Below are positions 35,481 through 46,160 of a stretch of 64,000 nucleotides of DNA, piece after piece. Position numbers and translations under genes: made by a program. This DNA is from Ceratothoa steindachneri. Taxonomy: Eukaryota; Arthropoda; Malacostraca; Isopoda; Cymothoidae. The first letter of the stretch is position 1; the number at the start of each line of letters is the position of its first letter. Location of the stretch: assembly GCA_963969495.1 (NCBI GenBank), contig OZ018324.1:50362361-50426360 (forward strand). Reading direction: 5' to 3'. A model generated the notes under the pieces. It did not search any database. It saw nothing but the letters and a program-made list of their open reading frames with translations, and was not told where the DNA came from.

Positions 35481-36799
35481 ATAATGTTATTTACCAGTTA
35501 TTTATCTAATATTAATGAAATAATAGGAATAAATTTCACACAAAACAATAGTTCTATACACTATGGTTGCTTTGGTAGAGGACCTGGCATAGATTTTTTT
35601 AATTGGTAATTTTTGGGGGGCAAGTTAGTACTCCAGCAATCCATATGTATAAAAGAGTAAGTGTTGTTTATTTGTTCTCTCTAAGAAAACAAACGGTTGG
35701 AATTAGATATTATAAAATAACAATAATAAGATTTCCATGGAAAGTATGTTATTTTTTTTTTATTTCCTGTAGTATTTAGTGACGAAATTGCGAAATCAAT
35801 TTCAAATTTCCCTCAAAAACCTGATTCGCAACTCCATAGAATTTATTTGCTGCTCCCAGACGCCAGGCAAAAAGCTTGAGTTTTGTCACTATAAATTTCT
35901 GCTAAACCTTTACACTTATTCACACATTAACATATTCACGCCTCAGAAGGTGTGCAAAGCCTAGCTGATGTGCGACCACTTAATTCTTTATAAAGATGGA
36001 ATTAAATCTCCCACTATATATTCTGTGAGTCTATAGACTCGACAAAGGTTAATAGAGGGTGTTAAACATTAAAAAAAAAATCTATACCATTTTAGCGAAT
36101 ACCTTTTTTAGTGGAGGTCATTTCTACATTCAATCCCTCCGCAATGGAATGCTTGAGTATAGACAAAATGAGACGAGACGAGCTCGAACACTTCGACCTG
36201 CGATCACTGATCCAAGGATGCGATCAATATTCTATGGTGTTGCTTCAGAGAGTGTAAGATGTGAAGCTGTAGTATTCTTAAAGGGAACCAGTAGCTCGGA
36301 ATTCGGTCATTAATGTGTTGTAGCAGGGTACTCGAATGGCGTTGTGCCGCAATCGAAATTTACGCTGGACTTCCATAACAAATGTAAACAAAAACAGTCA
36401 ACACACGAAACGGTTCTCTACACTCAAGCAATACATTGCGAAGGGAATTGAATGGAAAATGGCATTCTTCTCTAACACGACTTGGCAAGAATAAAAAAAA
36501 TAAACTAAATGGGGAACAACACCCATGTTTATTTTATTTTAGAACGTTTAACGCCCCCTGTCAGCCTTTTTCGGGACTATAGACTTGCAGAAATGATAGT
36601 GTGAGATTTACAAAGAGATGCCTAAGACGACCCTGAGAGAGAGCACTAGTTTATCATGGGTCACTGGGGTCATCCGCTTCCTTTCTAGCTCGGGCATTGC
36701 CTCGAGATACATAGGAATCAGTTTATGAAATGATGGTAACTACCCGGGAGCGAGGAAGAGAGGAGGGGGGGGGGGTGATATTCTTCCTACAACTGAAAC
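35481..36799. other. No gene seen; possible SINE-like tail
   Basis: AT-rich. Around 36000-36080 the string CTATAGACTCGACAAAGGTT and a (T)TAAACATT-A-rich end resemble 36855-36920, hinting at a short interspersed repeat. No coding frame with known motifs. Confidence 0.35.
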
Positions 36800-36925
36800 T
36801 TGGAGGAGCGGATCGTCTTTTGCACCTTATTCAAATCTCTGACTCTATTTTCCGCGCCTGTATAGAACCGACAAAGGGTGAAGGGGCACTTAAACATTCT
36901 ACAAATAATAATAATAATAATAAGT
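36800..36925 (+). repeat. SINE-like repeat with (AAT)n tail
   Basis: GATCGTCTTTTGC, TTCAAATCTCTGACTC, TTTTCCGCGCCTGTATAGAA and CCGACAAAGGGTGAAGGGGC are followed by CTTAAACATT and (AAT)n. A related string lies at 41010-41070 (GTCGTCTTTTGC ... TCTTTTCCGCGC). No tRNA-like promoter box was confirmed. Confidence 0.35.
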
Positions 36926-37519
36926 CCATCAATAAGCGTGAGTTTCGGAAACCAGCGAGGATCAACCCCTGTTAAAATGATTCCAAACACTAACCTGGAA
37001 AAACGGCTTTATTTTCCCGGGCAAATTTATGGACACGAGAGCGCCCAAACTATTCCTATGCTGTTTGAAGACAAAATAGAAAGAGATTTCGTCCTGGAGG
37101 TCGGAAGCAATCTGTAACACAAGCGATTTTAATTCCACGAATAATCAATGACAATATAAAAACAGCATTTCAATTTTTCAGTCCAGCCTTACACAAAGGA
37201 CTAAATTTAGTTAACGCAAATTTCAATCTAACCGTATATAAAGAAGGGCTAAATTAAATTAACGCACTTTCGTGATTTCAGAGTACCTGTTAAGTGTCAG
37301 GTTAATAATAACATAACATAAGTCGGTGGATGAAAAAGCCACAAGGACCTATCAGAGTTCCTCCGAGTCAATCAAAGAGCCTCTGCAAGAAGGGCTCATC
37401 ATCTCCAGAAACTGCATGCAGAAATATGCTCATAAAACTAAACCAATCGAGGCTAGTTAAAAAATACATCTTGCTGCTAAAATATATACATCAGTATTAA
37501 AATATATACATTTGGTCAA
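36926..37519. other. No gene seen
   Basis: No recognised frame, RNA gene or element ends. Confidence 0.4.
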
Positions 37520-38244
37520 AACTCAAAAAACCCCAAACCACCATAATCTTCTATTCCCGCACATTCAACTAACCTGCCCCTTGTACACATTTAAAGTTAG
37601 ACTGCTCACAACCTACTGCGGTAATTTATTTCAGAAGTCTACCGCTCTATTGGTGAAAATATATTTTCGCAAATCCAATCTACTCATTTATTTTAAAAAA
37701 ATTTTAAGTAGAAACTACCAGTCCTATTAATATTACCCTCCAAATCAAAGAACTTGCCAATATCCAATTTATCTTATACCATAAACCTTTTTTAAAAGCT
37801 AAATCATATCCTCTGTCACACACCTTTCCAAGGAGACCTTATTCAGTACCCTCATTCTATCTACATATGCGAGGTGCTCAGGTAAGATATCCTCTTTGTT
37901 GGCCTCCTTTGCACTAACTCTAAAAGGTTGATTCCATGCTTAAAATGTGAAGACCATTCCTGTTTACATTATTCTAGATGGGGCCGGAAATAGAGGTATA
38001 GAGTTTAAGGGCAACCTCATCAACTTTGTAATAACATTCCTTTAAAGGCAACACAACCCTATATTCAACTTTACGTTTGCATCAATACACTGCTTAGTAA
38101 ACTTTAATGATTTATTGCTATTCTTAAGTCATTCTCATCCTCCAATGAGTTTAGCCAATGCCATCCATTTCGTAGCTAATTTCCTATTATCCCTTCCCAT
38201 GTTAATAACTTTAAATTTCTGGAAGTTAAAAGTCATATGCCACC
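37520..38244 (-). pseudogene. CR1-like LINE, C-terminal part
   Basis: Minus-strand frames give WHMTFNFQKFKVINMGRDN at 38244, then LKFTKQCIDANVKLNIG, HGINLLELVQRRPTKRIS, NINRTGSFYLK and a final LDLRKYIFTNRAVDFXNKLP block: the thumb and tail of a CR1/L2-like reverse transcriptase. Many stops. It continues to the right of the mariner at 38247-39169 and beyond the I-like LINE. Confidence 0.75.
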
Positions 38245-38246
38245 TA

Positions 38247-39169
38247 CGAGGGGCGGTCAATAAGTTTTGCAATTCGGATATAAGGAAACGAGATATGAGG
38301 AAAAGTGTTTTATTATTTTTCACTATAACTACCCTCGACACTAATGCACTTGCGCCACTTGTCCCTCAGGCTTCGAATTCTCGACAACCAGAAACCTCCC
38401 GACTGCTGTTCAATCCACTCCTGGACGGCGAGCTGGACATCTTCATCGTCCCCAAACCGGCGTCCATGCAGTGCAGCCTTGAGCTGGCGGAATAAAAAGT
38501 AGTCGCTATGGGGCCGGATCTGGACTATAGGGGGGATGGTTGAGCTCCTCAAATCCGCACTCGCGCAGGGCAGCTTGTGCAACTCTGGCCTTGTGGACTT
38601 TGACGACGTTCAAGTCGATCATGGGGCGTGAGGTTTCTAGGGACAAAACAGGGAGAGACTTTGGTCATGGCAAAATTGTCGTGGATGATGTTAATAACAC
38701 TTCCATGTGATATTCCAAGTTCTCGCCTGATTTCTTCGACCTTCACCCGTCGATTTTCGAGGATCATCCTCTCCACACGGGTCACATTGTCCTCGTTTGT
38801 CACGTCTGACCGGCATCCTGGAAAGGGGTCAACTTCAAGGGACTCACGACCATGGCAGAACTCCCTATTCCAGTGAACAATTGTTGCATAGGAAGGGGCG
38901 GTGCCGGTGTACACTGCAATCATGGATCTCTTTTGCATTCTTACCTTCCTTGGTCAGAAATTTGATCACTGCGCGGTGCTCAACCTTCTCCATTGTTGAA
39001 AAATTTGTGACTGACGATCTGCGATCAGCTACTGCTTCTTAAATAGACGAGGCAGGAGCGTTGGGCTGCAGGTCTTGACTTGTTATAACTTGTCCTAACG
39101 CCCCCCCAAACAGCCATCCCCTTCCTCTGTTTTGCCCTATCGATTCGCAAATCTTATTGACCGCCCCTT
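38247..39169 (-). mobile_element. Internally deleted mariner (copy B)
   Basis: 923 bp, ends CGAGGGGCGGTCAATAAG and CTTATTGACCGCCCCTTG, TA on each side (38245-46, 39170-71). The minus strand encodes MEKVEHRAVIKFLTKEGKNA, a helix-turn-helix part, VKVEEIRRELGISHGSVINI and FVPRNLTPHDRL, then jumps to the C-terminal VHKARVAQAALRECGFEELN and DYFLFRQLKAALHGRRF. The segment with the first two catalytic Asp is absent. Same deletion endpoints as copy C. Confidence 0.92.
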
Positions 39170-39171
39170 GT

Positions 39172-39302
39172 ATGTGCCTACTATATTCATTTATAAAAAC
39201 CATTCTGCACATTAAAGTTCCCCTCACCTTCTTTTAGTGTTCTCAGCAAGAAATGAAATTTTGCTATTACCTGCCACCCCAAGATCCTTGATATATGTAG
39301 AT
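39172..39302 (-). pseudogene. CR1-like LINE, RT core remnant
   Basis: A short minus-strand piece reading KISFLAENTK, the decayed equivalent of KISKFADDTK. It fits between the C-terminal piece (37520-38244) and the VLGP block at 40148. Confidence 0.5.
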
Positions 39303-40147
39303 TACCCTGGGGGAGAACCAAAGAAACGCTCATTAACACATACAAGACAATCCCAAGACCAGCACTACAATACGCCAACACAATCTGGTCTCCAATTATT
39401 TCAGAAACCAACACCAAAAAACTACAGACAATACAAAACACAGCCCTCCGCACTGCCAAAAGATGCACTCTTGACACAAACACCCAACATCTACACGACG
39501 AGACGAACATCCTACCAATCAAAAATATCCTAAAATTACATGCATCACAACTCAGGTAGAAAAAACAACATCCATATCATCTCCTCCACCACATCACCAG
39601 ACAACCTCCCAATCACCGACACAAAAAACAGGCCATTTTCGATAATAACAACAACTACACCACCAACTTAGACACTGACCCTAACACAACAACAGAAGAC
39701 ACACTCAAGCAAAACATGAAAACAATCCACTCTCAGGTCACACAACAATACTTGACCAACAGAACCCACAACAAAATATTAACCGCACCACCTCCAACCA
39801 TACACAACTCAGAACAAACACTCACGAAGTAGATCGGGAGAACACTAGCACATATACGAACAAAAAAATCACTACTCCTGACATCATACATGCTCAAAAT
39901 ATCTTCCACCACCCATACAACACCAAACTGTTCCAAATGCCTAACACAGATACAAGACATCACACATCTCTTCAACTGCCCACAGATACACACATACCTG
40001 GGCCCGGTGGATCTCTGGGAGAGATCCCGAAAGGGCGGCGGGGCTGCTCCTGCGATGGTCTGGGAAGGTAGGGTGGGGCCTAAAACAGGTGTGAGGGTCA
40101 CCGACCCACTGTCGGCTCGGGGACGGGGCCGCCACCACCACCACAAA
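39303..40147 (+). pseudogene. I/Jockey-like LINE, copy 2 (5'-truncated)
   Basis: Begins at codons for WGRTKETLINTYKTI and runs through LQYANTIWSPIISETN, TIQNTALRTAKRC, HLHDETNILPIKN, an Asn/Thr-rich stretch and the C-terminal CSKCLTQIQDITHLFNC motif (CX2C...HX4C), then a GC-rich 3' untranslated region and CCACCACCACCA tail. Nearly identical to 29161-29998. Two stops and a frameshift. It is inserted in the minus-strand CR1, which resumes at 40148. Confidence 0.85.
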
Positions 40148-40375
40148 TGGGCCCAGAACTGATCCTTGAGGCATTCCACTAATAACGTCCCTCCACTGTG
40201 ACTTTACTCTATTTAGTACCACACTCTGCTTCCTATCCTTCAACCCTTCATCTATCCAATTTAAAACACTCATCGATATCCCGAGCCTTTTTAATGGGTC
40301 TTCTACCACGTCAAATGCTTTGCTAAAATCCCTTTTTATTCAGAGTCCATCTGATGACTTCCTACTCTGGCATAA
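40148..40375 (-). pseudogene. CR1-like LINE, RT palm part
   Basis: The minus strand reads VVEDPLKRLGISMSVLNWID, EGLKDRKQSVVLNRVKSQWR and DVISGMPQGSVLGPF, the blocks before the catalytic YADD/FADD region of CR1-like reverse transcriptases, cut at GPF by the inserted LINE copy. Confidence 0.85.
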
Positions 40376-41164
40376 GTCGCCGTAATGATCTTACAGCCTA
40401 AAGCTAAGCTAGACTAAAAAACAAACAAAACAAATATTCAATATATCAAAAGAAAACAGATCCCCCCAAAACAAATACAAAAACAAAATAAGAAGCAAAA
40501 AAAGCGAGAATAAGAAGGAAGCACGCTCCGGCATTGGGAGTGGCCTTCTTTTCCGCGGCGAAAAGAAATTGCGACCAAAAACAAAGCGTCAAATAAAATG
40601 GGGAAGGCCACTTTCCTCCCAAATGACAAATAGTGCACAAATCTGTGTGCACGAACACGTCCCGAGGACAAAGGGACAAGCAGTAGCAACCTCGCTCGTC
40701 CTTCTAACTGTTGAAATGTTTTTCGCGGGGGAATTTCACTGTGTATGTGCATGGGAGGGAAGATGGGAGTTACCTTGCTGACAGTGCCGGCTTCTATAAT
40801 GATGTTATCATAGAGAGGGCGGAGCCGCCACGCTGGAGTGTTAGGGATAGGACCCTTAACCGGAGAGACGCCGTGCTGGGAACTGTTGATCTTGAGCAAC
40901 TGCAGCAGGTCCCATTCTGGAAAAGATAAATAATAAACACTAACACAGTTAACTGTGGGCAGGAGGGCGTGCTGCTCCACCTTCTCTCTCTCTCTCTCTC
41001 GGTCTCTCTATCGCTCAGGTCGTCTTTTGCTTCTCTTTTAAATCTCTCCCTATCTTTTCCGCGCATCTCATTTAACCTAAAAGAAAATAAAAAAGTTCAT
41101 TTATAAAGGTAAAGTTACCAACACTACATACATGCTAAAGACTTGAAGGATTTTATTGTTCATT
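40376..41164. other. No gene seen; (CT) run
   Basis: Moderately GC-rich. (CT)n at about 40983-41002, then a SINE-like string (41010-41070). The overlapping frames are probably non-coding. Confidence 0.4.
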
Positions 41165-41700
41165 TTATTTAATGATGTCGCCGTTGGCCTCGACCACGGC
41201 CTCCAAGCAGCATCGGGACTTACTGCAGGCCTTCTCGGCGGTTGCCTCGTTTAATTGTGTGGAAACTGTGGTGATCTAGACCTAAGCTCCCCTTTAGCGG
41301 TGCCCAGGGACCTGTTCGTCTCTCTCTCAACCACTCCTACACATAATAATACGGCCTTCCAGTGGCTACCTACTGCACCTATGGTAATACCAACTTCTCC
41401 ATGCACTTGATGTAGCCCCTCGGGAAGATAAACGGTGGCAAAACGTGAGCCACTCTACTGACCAACCTAAACACTATGATGTGGACCAGGAACTTTGTTT
41501 TCATGACTCTCGGTACATCTTTGAGGTACACATTAAGCCAGCGCTTGTTTATCGAGTTCACCACCTGGTAGTAGCAGAAATTCTTCTCGACTGAGAAAAA
41601 ACAAAAAATGACAGGCTTGAGAGGATGCTTCAGTTTGCTAACAAGCTTTGCAACACATTTCTTCCTCTTGCACCCCATCTTCTGCAGCATGCAATTAACA
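41165..41700 (-). pseudogene. DD37D (maT-like) Tc1/mariner transposase fragment
   Basis: The minus strand 41690-41379 gives MLQKMGCKRKKCVAKLV, then FCFFSVEKNFCYYQVVNSIN (position of the first catalytic Asp, here FSVEKNF instead of FSDEKNF), RWLNVYLKDVPRVMKTKF, MPPFIFPRG-like (LPPFIFPRG) and YIKCMEKLVLP. After a gap of about 100 bases a C-terminal AEKACSKSRCCLEAVVEANG ends at a stop at 41165. The region with the second and third catalytic residues is deleted. Confidence 0.75.
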
Positions 41701-41760
41701 TATTTTAAGAAGATTTCATTTGATAAATCGTATATTCAAGAAATTATAGTAAATAAACTA

Positions 41761-42993
41761 ACAAAATAAAATATTGACATGCACAAAATAAGTGAACGAT
41801 TTTTCAGGAACATTCTAGAAGTTTTTTGAAATCATATGGCAACATTTTTCCAGTAGGCAAGAAATGTACAACCGCCATTGTTGTCGTACTCACTCTGCAG
41901 AGATACCACCACATGCGAAAGTGACTCCTGAGCTCCGTCAGAGAATTGTTCGCTAGAAGACTTTGGGAAGGACTCTTTCTGCGATTTCAAGAGAGGTAGG
42001 AAGGACCAAGAGTGTGATCCCGCGCGTTTGAAGTTATAAAATAAAAAAAAACCCTATAAATCTCCTGTAAAAGTTGGTCGCCCCCGCATAACAAGCATCT
42101 GAGAAGACAGAGCTATTAGGCGCTTCTTTATGGAGGATCCCTTGAAGACTAGAGCAGGAATTTCTCTAAATATCATGACCAATAGTGGCAGAGAAGTGAA
42201 TGGTTTCAGTGTCCCGTCGCCTTAACGCTTATGGTTTTACGGCGCGTTCTCTAGAAACAAAACCAATCATCCTTAAGAAGAACCAGAAAGCAAGACTCGA
42301 CTATGCTGAAGCTCATGTTGTTTGACGGATGAAGATTGGGAGAGAATTTATTTTGGCTACGAAAGTAAATTTGATTTATTTGGATCTGATGGCAGACGCT
42401 TTGTTAGACGCGCTACAGGAGACAGACTTATCCTTAAATGCGTTAAAAATTCTGCCAAGCATGGTAGAAGCAACATCATGGTATTGAGATGTTTTCGTTT
42501 GAAGCAGTTGATCCGCTAGTACAAATAATTGGAACGGTAAATGTAAATGTATACCTAAAGCTTGTACAACAACATGTTATACCTTCACTCAGAGCATTTC
42601 TGAACCAGCAAGCAATATTTATGCAGGACAACGCTACATACCATACAGCCTAACGAGTAAAATATTATTTTGAATAAGAATATTTCGAAGTGATAAAGAT
42701 CGTGGACCTGAACCCAATTGAGAACCTCTGGCAGATTAGTGGAGACAAAGTTCAAGACCAGAAACCTTCAACTGTAACGGATTTGTGGACGAAAATTGAG
42801 CAAAAATGGAACAAAGTGCAACCAGAATTTTGAAAGAAACTGGTCAGGTCCTTTGCTTGTCGTTGCGCTTCAGTAATAAAAAACAAAAGTTTCATCGTTG
42901 TCAAATCTTGTTTTGTTTCTAGTGTATTTGCCTGAAGAGTAATTCTGTGAATGGTCATTCTCTTATTTTGCACGCATCAATGTTTTATTTTGT
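41761..42993 (+). mobile_element. Tc1-like transposon with TIRs, transposase broken
   Basis: Inverted ends ACAAAATAAAATATTGAC (41761) and CAATGTTTTATTTTGT (to 42993), TA on both sides. Length 1233 bp. Transposase blocks on the plus strand: VGRPRITSIXEDRAIRRFF, LTDEDWERIYFGYESKFDLF, GRRFVRRATGDRLILKCVK, FMQDNATYHTA (second catalytic Asp) and DLNPIENLWQI (Glu). In the first catalytic motif FGDESKF the Asp codon reads Tyr (GAC to TAC). Several frameshifts and stops occur. Belongs to the Tc1 DD34E group by motif; separate from the Tc1 at 5.7-7.3 kb. Confidence 0.9.
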
Positions 42994-43032
42994 TAGCTTA
43001 TTTAGTAGAATTTATTGAATATACGATTATAG

Positions 43033-46000
43033 CAGAGGTGGGCAGTATTTAAATACATTCATGTATTTAAAATTGTATTTGTAAATAAATTTTGAATCAT
43101 GTATTTAAATACTTTTGAAAGTATTTAAATACATTTTGCAAGTACTTTACTGATAATAGGTTTATAGGTTATATAGCTGTTAAGAACGTGTAATGCATGT
43201 TTAAGCTTATCCTAACTTGTATGCATCAGTTCAAATTCAGTTAACAGATGGCCACAGTTGTGTACGGTTGTATAGTGAGAGCGCTCAGTGTTATTTCAAC
43301 TGCTGGATGTAACTTCAGCTTCTTCGAAGGAGTGTGAAATGGCGAGATTAGACAATAATAAAGACGAGGAAGATAAAAGTTCATGTAATTATAGTCATCC
43401 TTTACTAGATGGTAAATTTTTTAGAGTGAAATCTTCCGACGGAAAAAAAAGTGAAGTGTGTATTTATATCATGCAATGGCGAAATCTCTGTGGCGAGCAA
43501 TGCTACTTCCAATCTACATATTCATTTGAAGGTAAGAATTTATTAAAGCTAATTATATGATACTTAATTGAATTGACAAGTTTCACTAATTCTTATTTTT
43601 AAAAAATGGCAAAATTGCTAGTAGCTAACGATAATGTTAAGTAGCATAGTTTTACCATGAACGAACCTACCTGCTTCCTTTTACAAAACCTTTATTTATA
43701 GCATATGCTGATTAAACTTAATTGAATTATGGCAATGTGAAATAAATATCCTTCAATTATCTGATCATGTACATTTATCAACAGAGAAAGCATCCTGATT
43801 TGGTGGGAAAAGCGGATAACTACGTGAAAGCTCAAAGAAAAAATTCTAAAAGAAAATGTTCAGTATTAGACGATAGTCCTTCATGCAGCGGTGTGAAAAT
43901 AAAGATATTACTGGAGTGTTTTGAAGTGAATACTAAAAAGGTCAAACAATTTGTTGTAGATAAGCTGATCGCAGATTTTATCATACAAGGTTTGCATCCC
44001 CTATCAACCACGGAGCAAACAGCTTTTGTGAGATTAATTAAAAGTGAGTTGTGAGTTACAAATGTTGTTTACAATTATAGTATTAGTAGTACAGGTTAAG
44101 CTCTTATAACGACCGAATACCAAAGCGTTCGGATCATTGGTCACTAAGTAGGCTATATAATGAAATTAATAAATGAAGACATATACAAACAACAGAGGTT
44201 AATATATTTCAATAATTTCATGAGAATCCACATACATATATTCTTAAAGCGCGCTATTATTTACTAGAAGATATTATTGAATAGATTTTTCCATGAATAA
44301 TTAGTACAATTATTGATCGATTATATGTAGTTAGTATATGAATTCCTATAACGATGTATTTCGTTATAGAAGCAATACCTGTATATCATTATGTGAAAAC
44401 TAGCATGCCTGCCCCTCCAAAATGTAGGAAATATAGCTTGATAATGTATATATTCCTAACAATACTGAAAGTCAATATTTTACTATGTAATTCTGAATAT
44501 GAAGGAATAATAATATATTTATGAATTAATGCACCAGTCCTATATAGCTATAGGATATTCATATAGCTACATTTTATATATAAAATTTTATATGCATACC
44601 ATATATTCTCATTTCACTGTGAAAATCAATTTCACTCACAATAATCACACATTCCACTACCGCAGGTCTAAATATTTCAGTTGACGTCATTTCAAGGCGG
44701 ACGCTATGCCGAAATCTTATAGAAGAAGAGAAAGTGACAAGAGCTCTACTGAAGAATAAACTAGGCGGCACCTCTTACTTATGTCTTACTGCAGATATTT
44801 GGTCAACTCGTTACCGTAGTTTTTGGGGCGTCACAATTCATTGGGTATGTTAAGATTTTGCTCTTTATGAAATATGAAATTGAAAGTGTCTTTATAGTTA
44901 AGGAGTTATTAACTCTTGGCTGAAAGCAGGCCTATTTGTTGGTGGAATTTATATCGATTATATTAATATGTAAAATTTATGGAAACATTTATGAGACAAA
45001 CATTGGACTGTTATTTCATTTTTTTTCAGCTTGAAGAAGTTAACTCTTGTCTGTCACAGTGGAGTAATAGCCTGCTGTCGCTTCAAAGGAGAGCATAACT
45101 ACATCAAGATTTCTGAACATATGGAGAATATCATCAATTAATACGTTATCCCCCTGCACAAAATCACGAGCACCGTCACTGATAACGGCTCTAATTTTGT
45201 TAAAGCGTTTAAGGAATTTTCAGTCACTGCTGAAAATATGTCCAGAGATTCAGAAGATGGAATCCAAGTAAGTGAAGAAGATCAGGGTGAGCACGAGCTG
45301 GAGGATAATTTCTTAATGAGAAGTGCCTTAGACCAGGAAGAAGCCCTTTCGTCTGACCCATGCAGCTTCAGCCTACCTAACCATGTGAGCTGTGCTTTAC
45401 ACACACTTAGTCTCGTCGCCACAACTGATGCAAAACAGGCACTGAAAATATATTCTTTTGCAAATATCAATCATGCTGCGATGGGGAACTTCTCAGCATT
45501 ATAGAACAAAAACGGTCGTCCAAAATCAGCAGAGATTATCAAAACTGTTATAAACTGCTCATTAAAGGTGCTTTGCATTACAAGGTGGAATTCTCTGTTT
45601 GATGTATTATCATTATTTTTAAAACAAAAGGACAAATTACATCAACTCATGACGTCCCTTGAACTTCCATTGTTCAGAAGTCATGAAATTAAATTTCTTG
45701 GGGAGTATGTCTCAGTTTTAGCTCCTATTGCAGTGGCAATACAGGGAGAACAAAACTGTTTTTATGAAGAATTGCTCTCTACTTTGCTCATTGTGGAGGA
45801 AAAGCTGAAGAGCCTTCAGTCACGAAACATTTCAGCGCCTGATATTACCTAAATATAATGCTGATATAAATAGCTATAACTGAAATTTCATTCTATGGAA
45901 CCTTCTATTTTTGTTTAGTACCTAAGTCCAATTGTCATCAAATTCTACATTAGTAATTATAATATACAATTTCATTTTAATGGATATTTTTTGTTGTGAT

Positions 46001-46160
46001 ACCAATGGTCTTTATCAATTGTCAGTATATATCATGTATTTGAAATGTATTTAAAAATGTATCTAAATACATTTAATGTATTTAGTATTTAAATACATTT
46101 TTCGCATGTATTTAATATTTAGTATTTAAATACTTTAAATGTATTTAGTACCCACCTCTA
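43033..46160 (+). mobile_element. hAT transposon with TIRs and 8-bp TSD
   Basis: Starts CAGAGGTGGGCAGTATTT and ends AGTACCCACCTCTA, inverted repeats typical of hAT. Flanking octamers GATTATAG (43025-43032) and GATTGTAG (46161-46168) differ at one base, giving a convincing target duplication. Subterminal regions are rich in GTATTTAAATAC words on both sides (43050-43140, 46030-46150). Carries a multi-exon transposase pseudogene. Length 3128 bp. Confidence 0.95.
43339..45852 (+). pseudogene. hAT transposase, four exons, degraded
   Basis: Exon 1 (43339-43531) holds a BED zinc finger: CIY, then after a one-base frameshift CNGEISVASNATSNLHIHLK. It joins, across a 253-bp intron (43532-43784, GTAAGA...CAG), RKHPDLVGKADNYVKAQRKN in exon 2, completing CX2C...HX4H-type ligands. 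Intron 2 is 44044-44680 (GTGAGT...TTTCAG, phase 1), intron 3 is 44845-45029 (GTATGT...TTTTCAG, phase 0). Exons 3-4 read SRRTLCRNLIEEEKV, YLCLTADIWSTRYRSFWGV, CCRFKGEHNYIKISEHM, VTDNGSNFVKAF, LPNHVSCALHTLSLVATTDA and CITRWNSLFDVL. Two catalytic Asp are visible. Stops at 45139 and 45502, a frameshift near 45080, and loss of the C-terminal dimerisation region with the last catalytic Glu make it inactive. Confidence 0.88.

Noticed and set aside
36536..37130. LTR retrotransposon or long terminal repeat
   Set aside because: No paired direct repeats, primer binding site, polypurine tract or gag-pol frame was found.
38135..39042. SETMAR-like host gene
   Set aside because: The SETMAR-type similarity is to its mariner half only. 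TIRs, TA duplications and the absence of a SET domain show plain mariner copies.
40438..41066. Several overlapping ORFs including an Arg/Glu-rich one
   Set aside because: They overlap one another on both strands and the charged one is translation of a CT/GA run.
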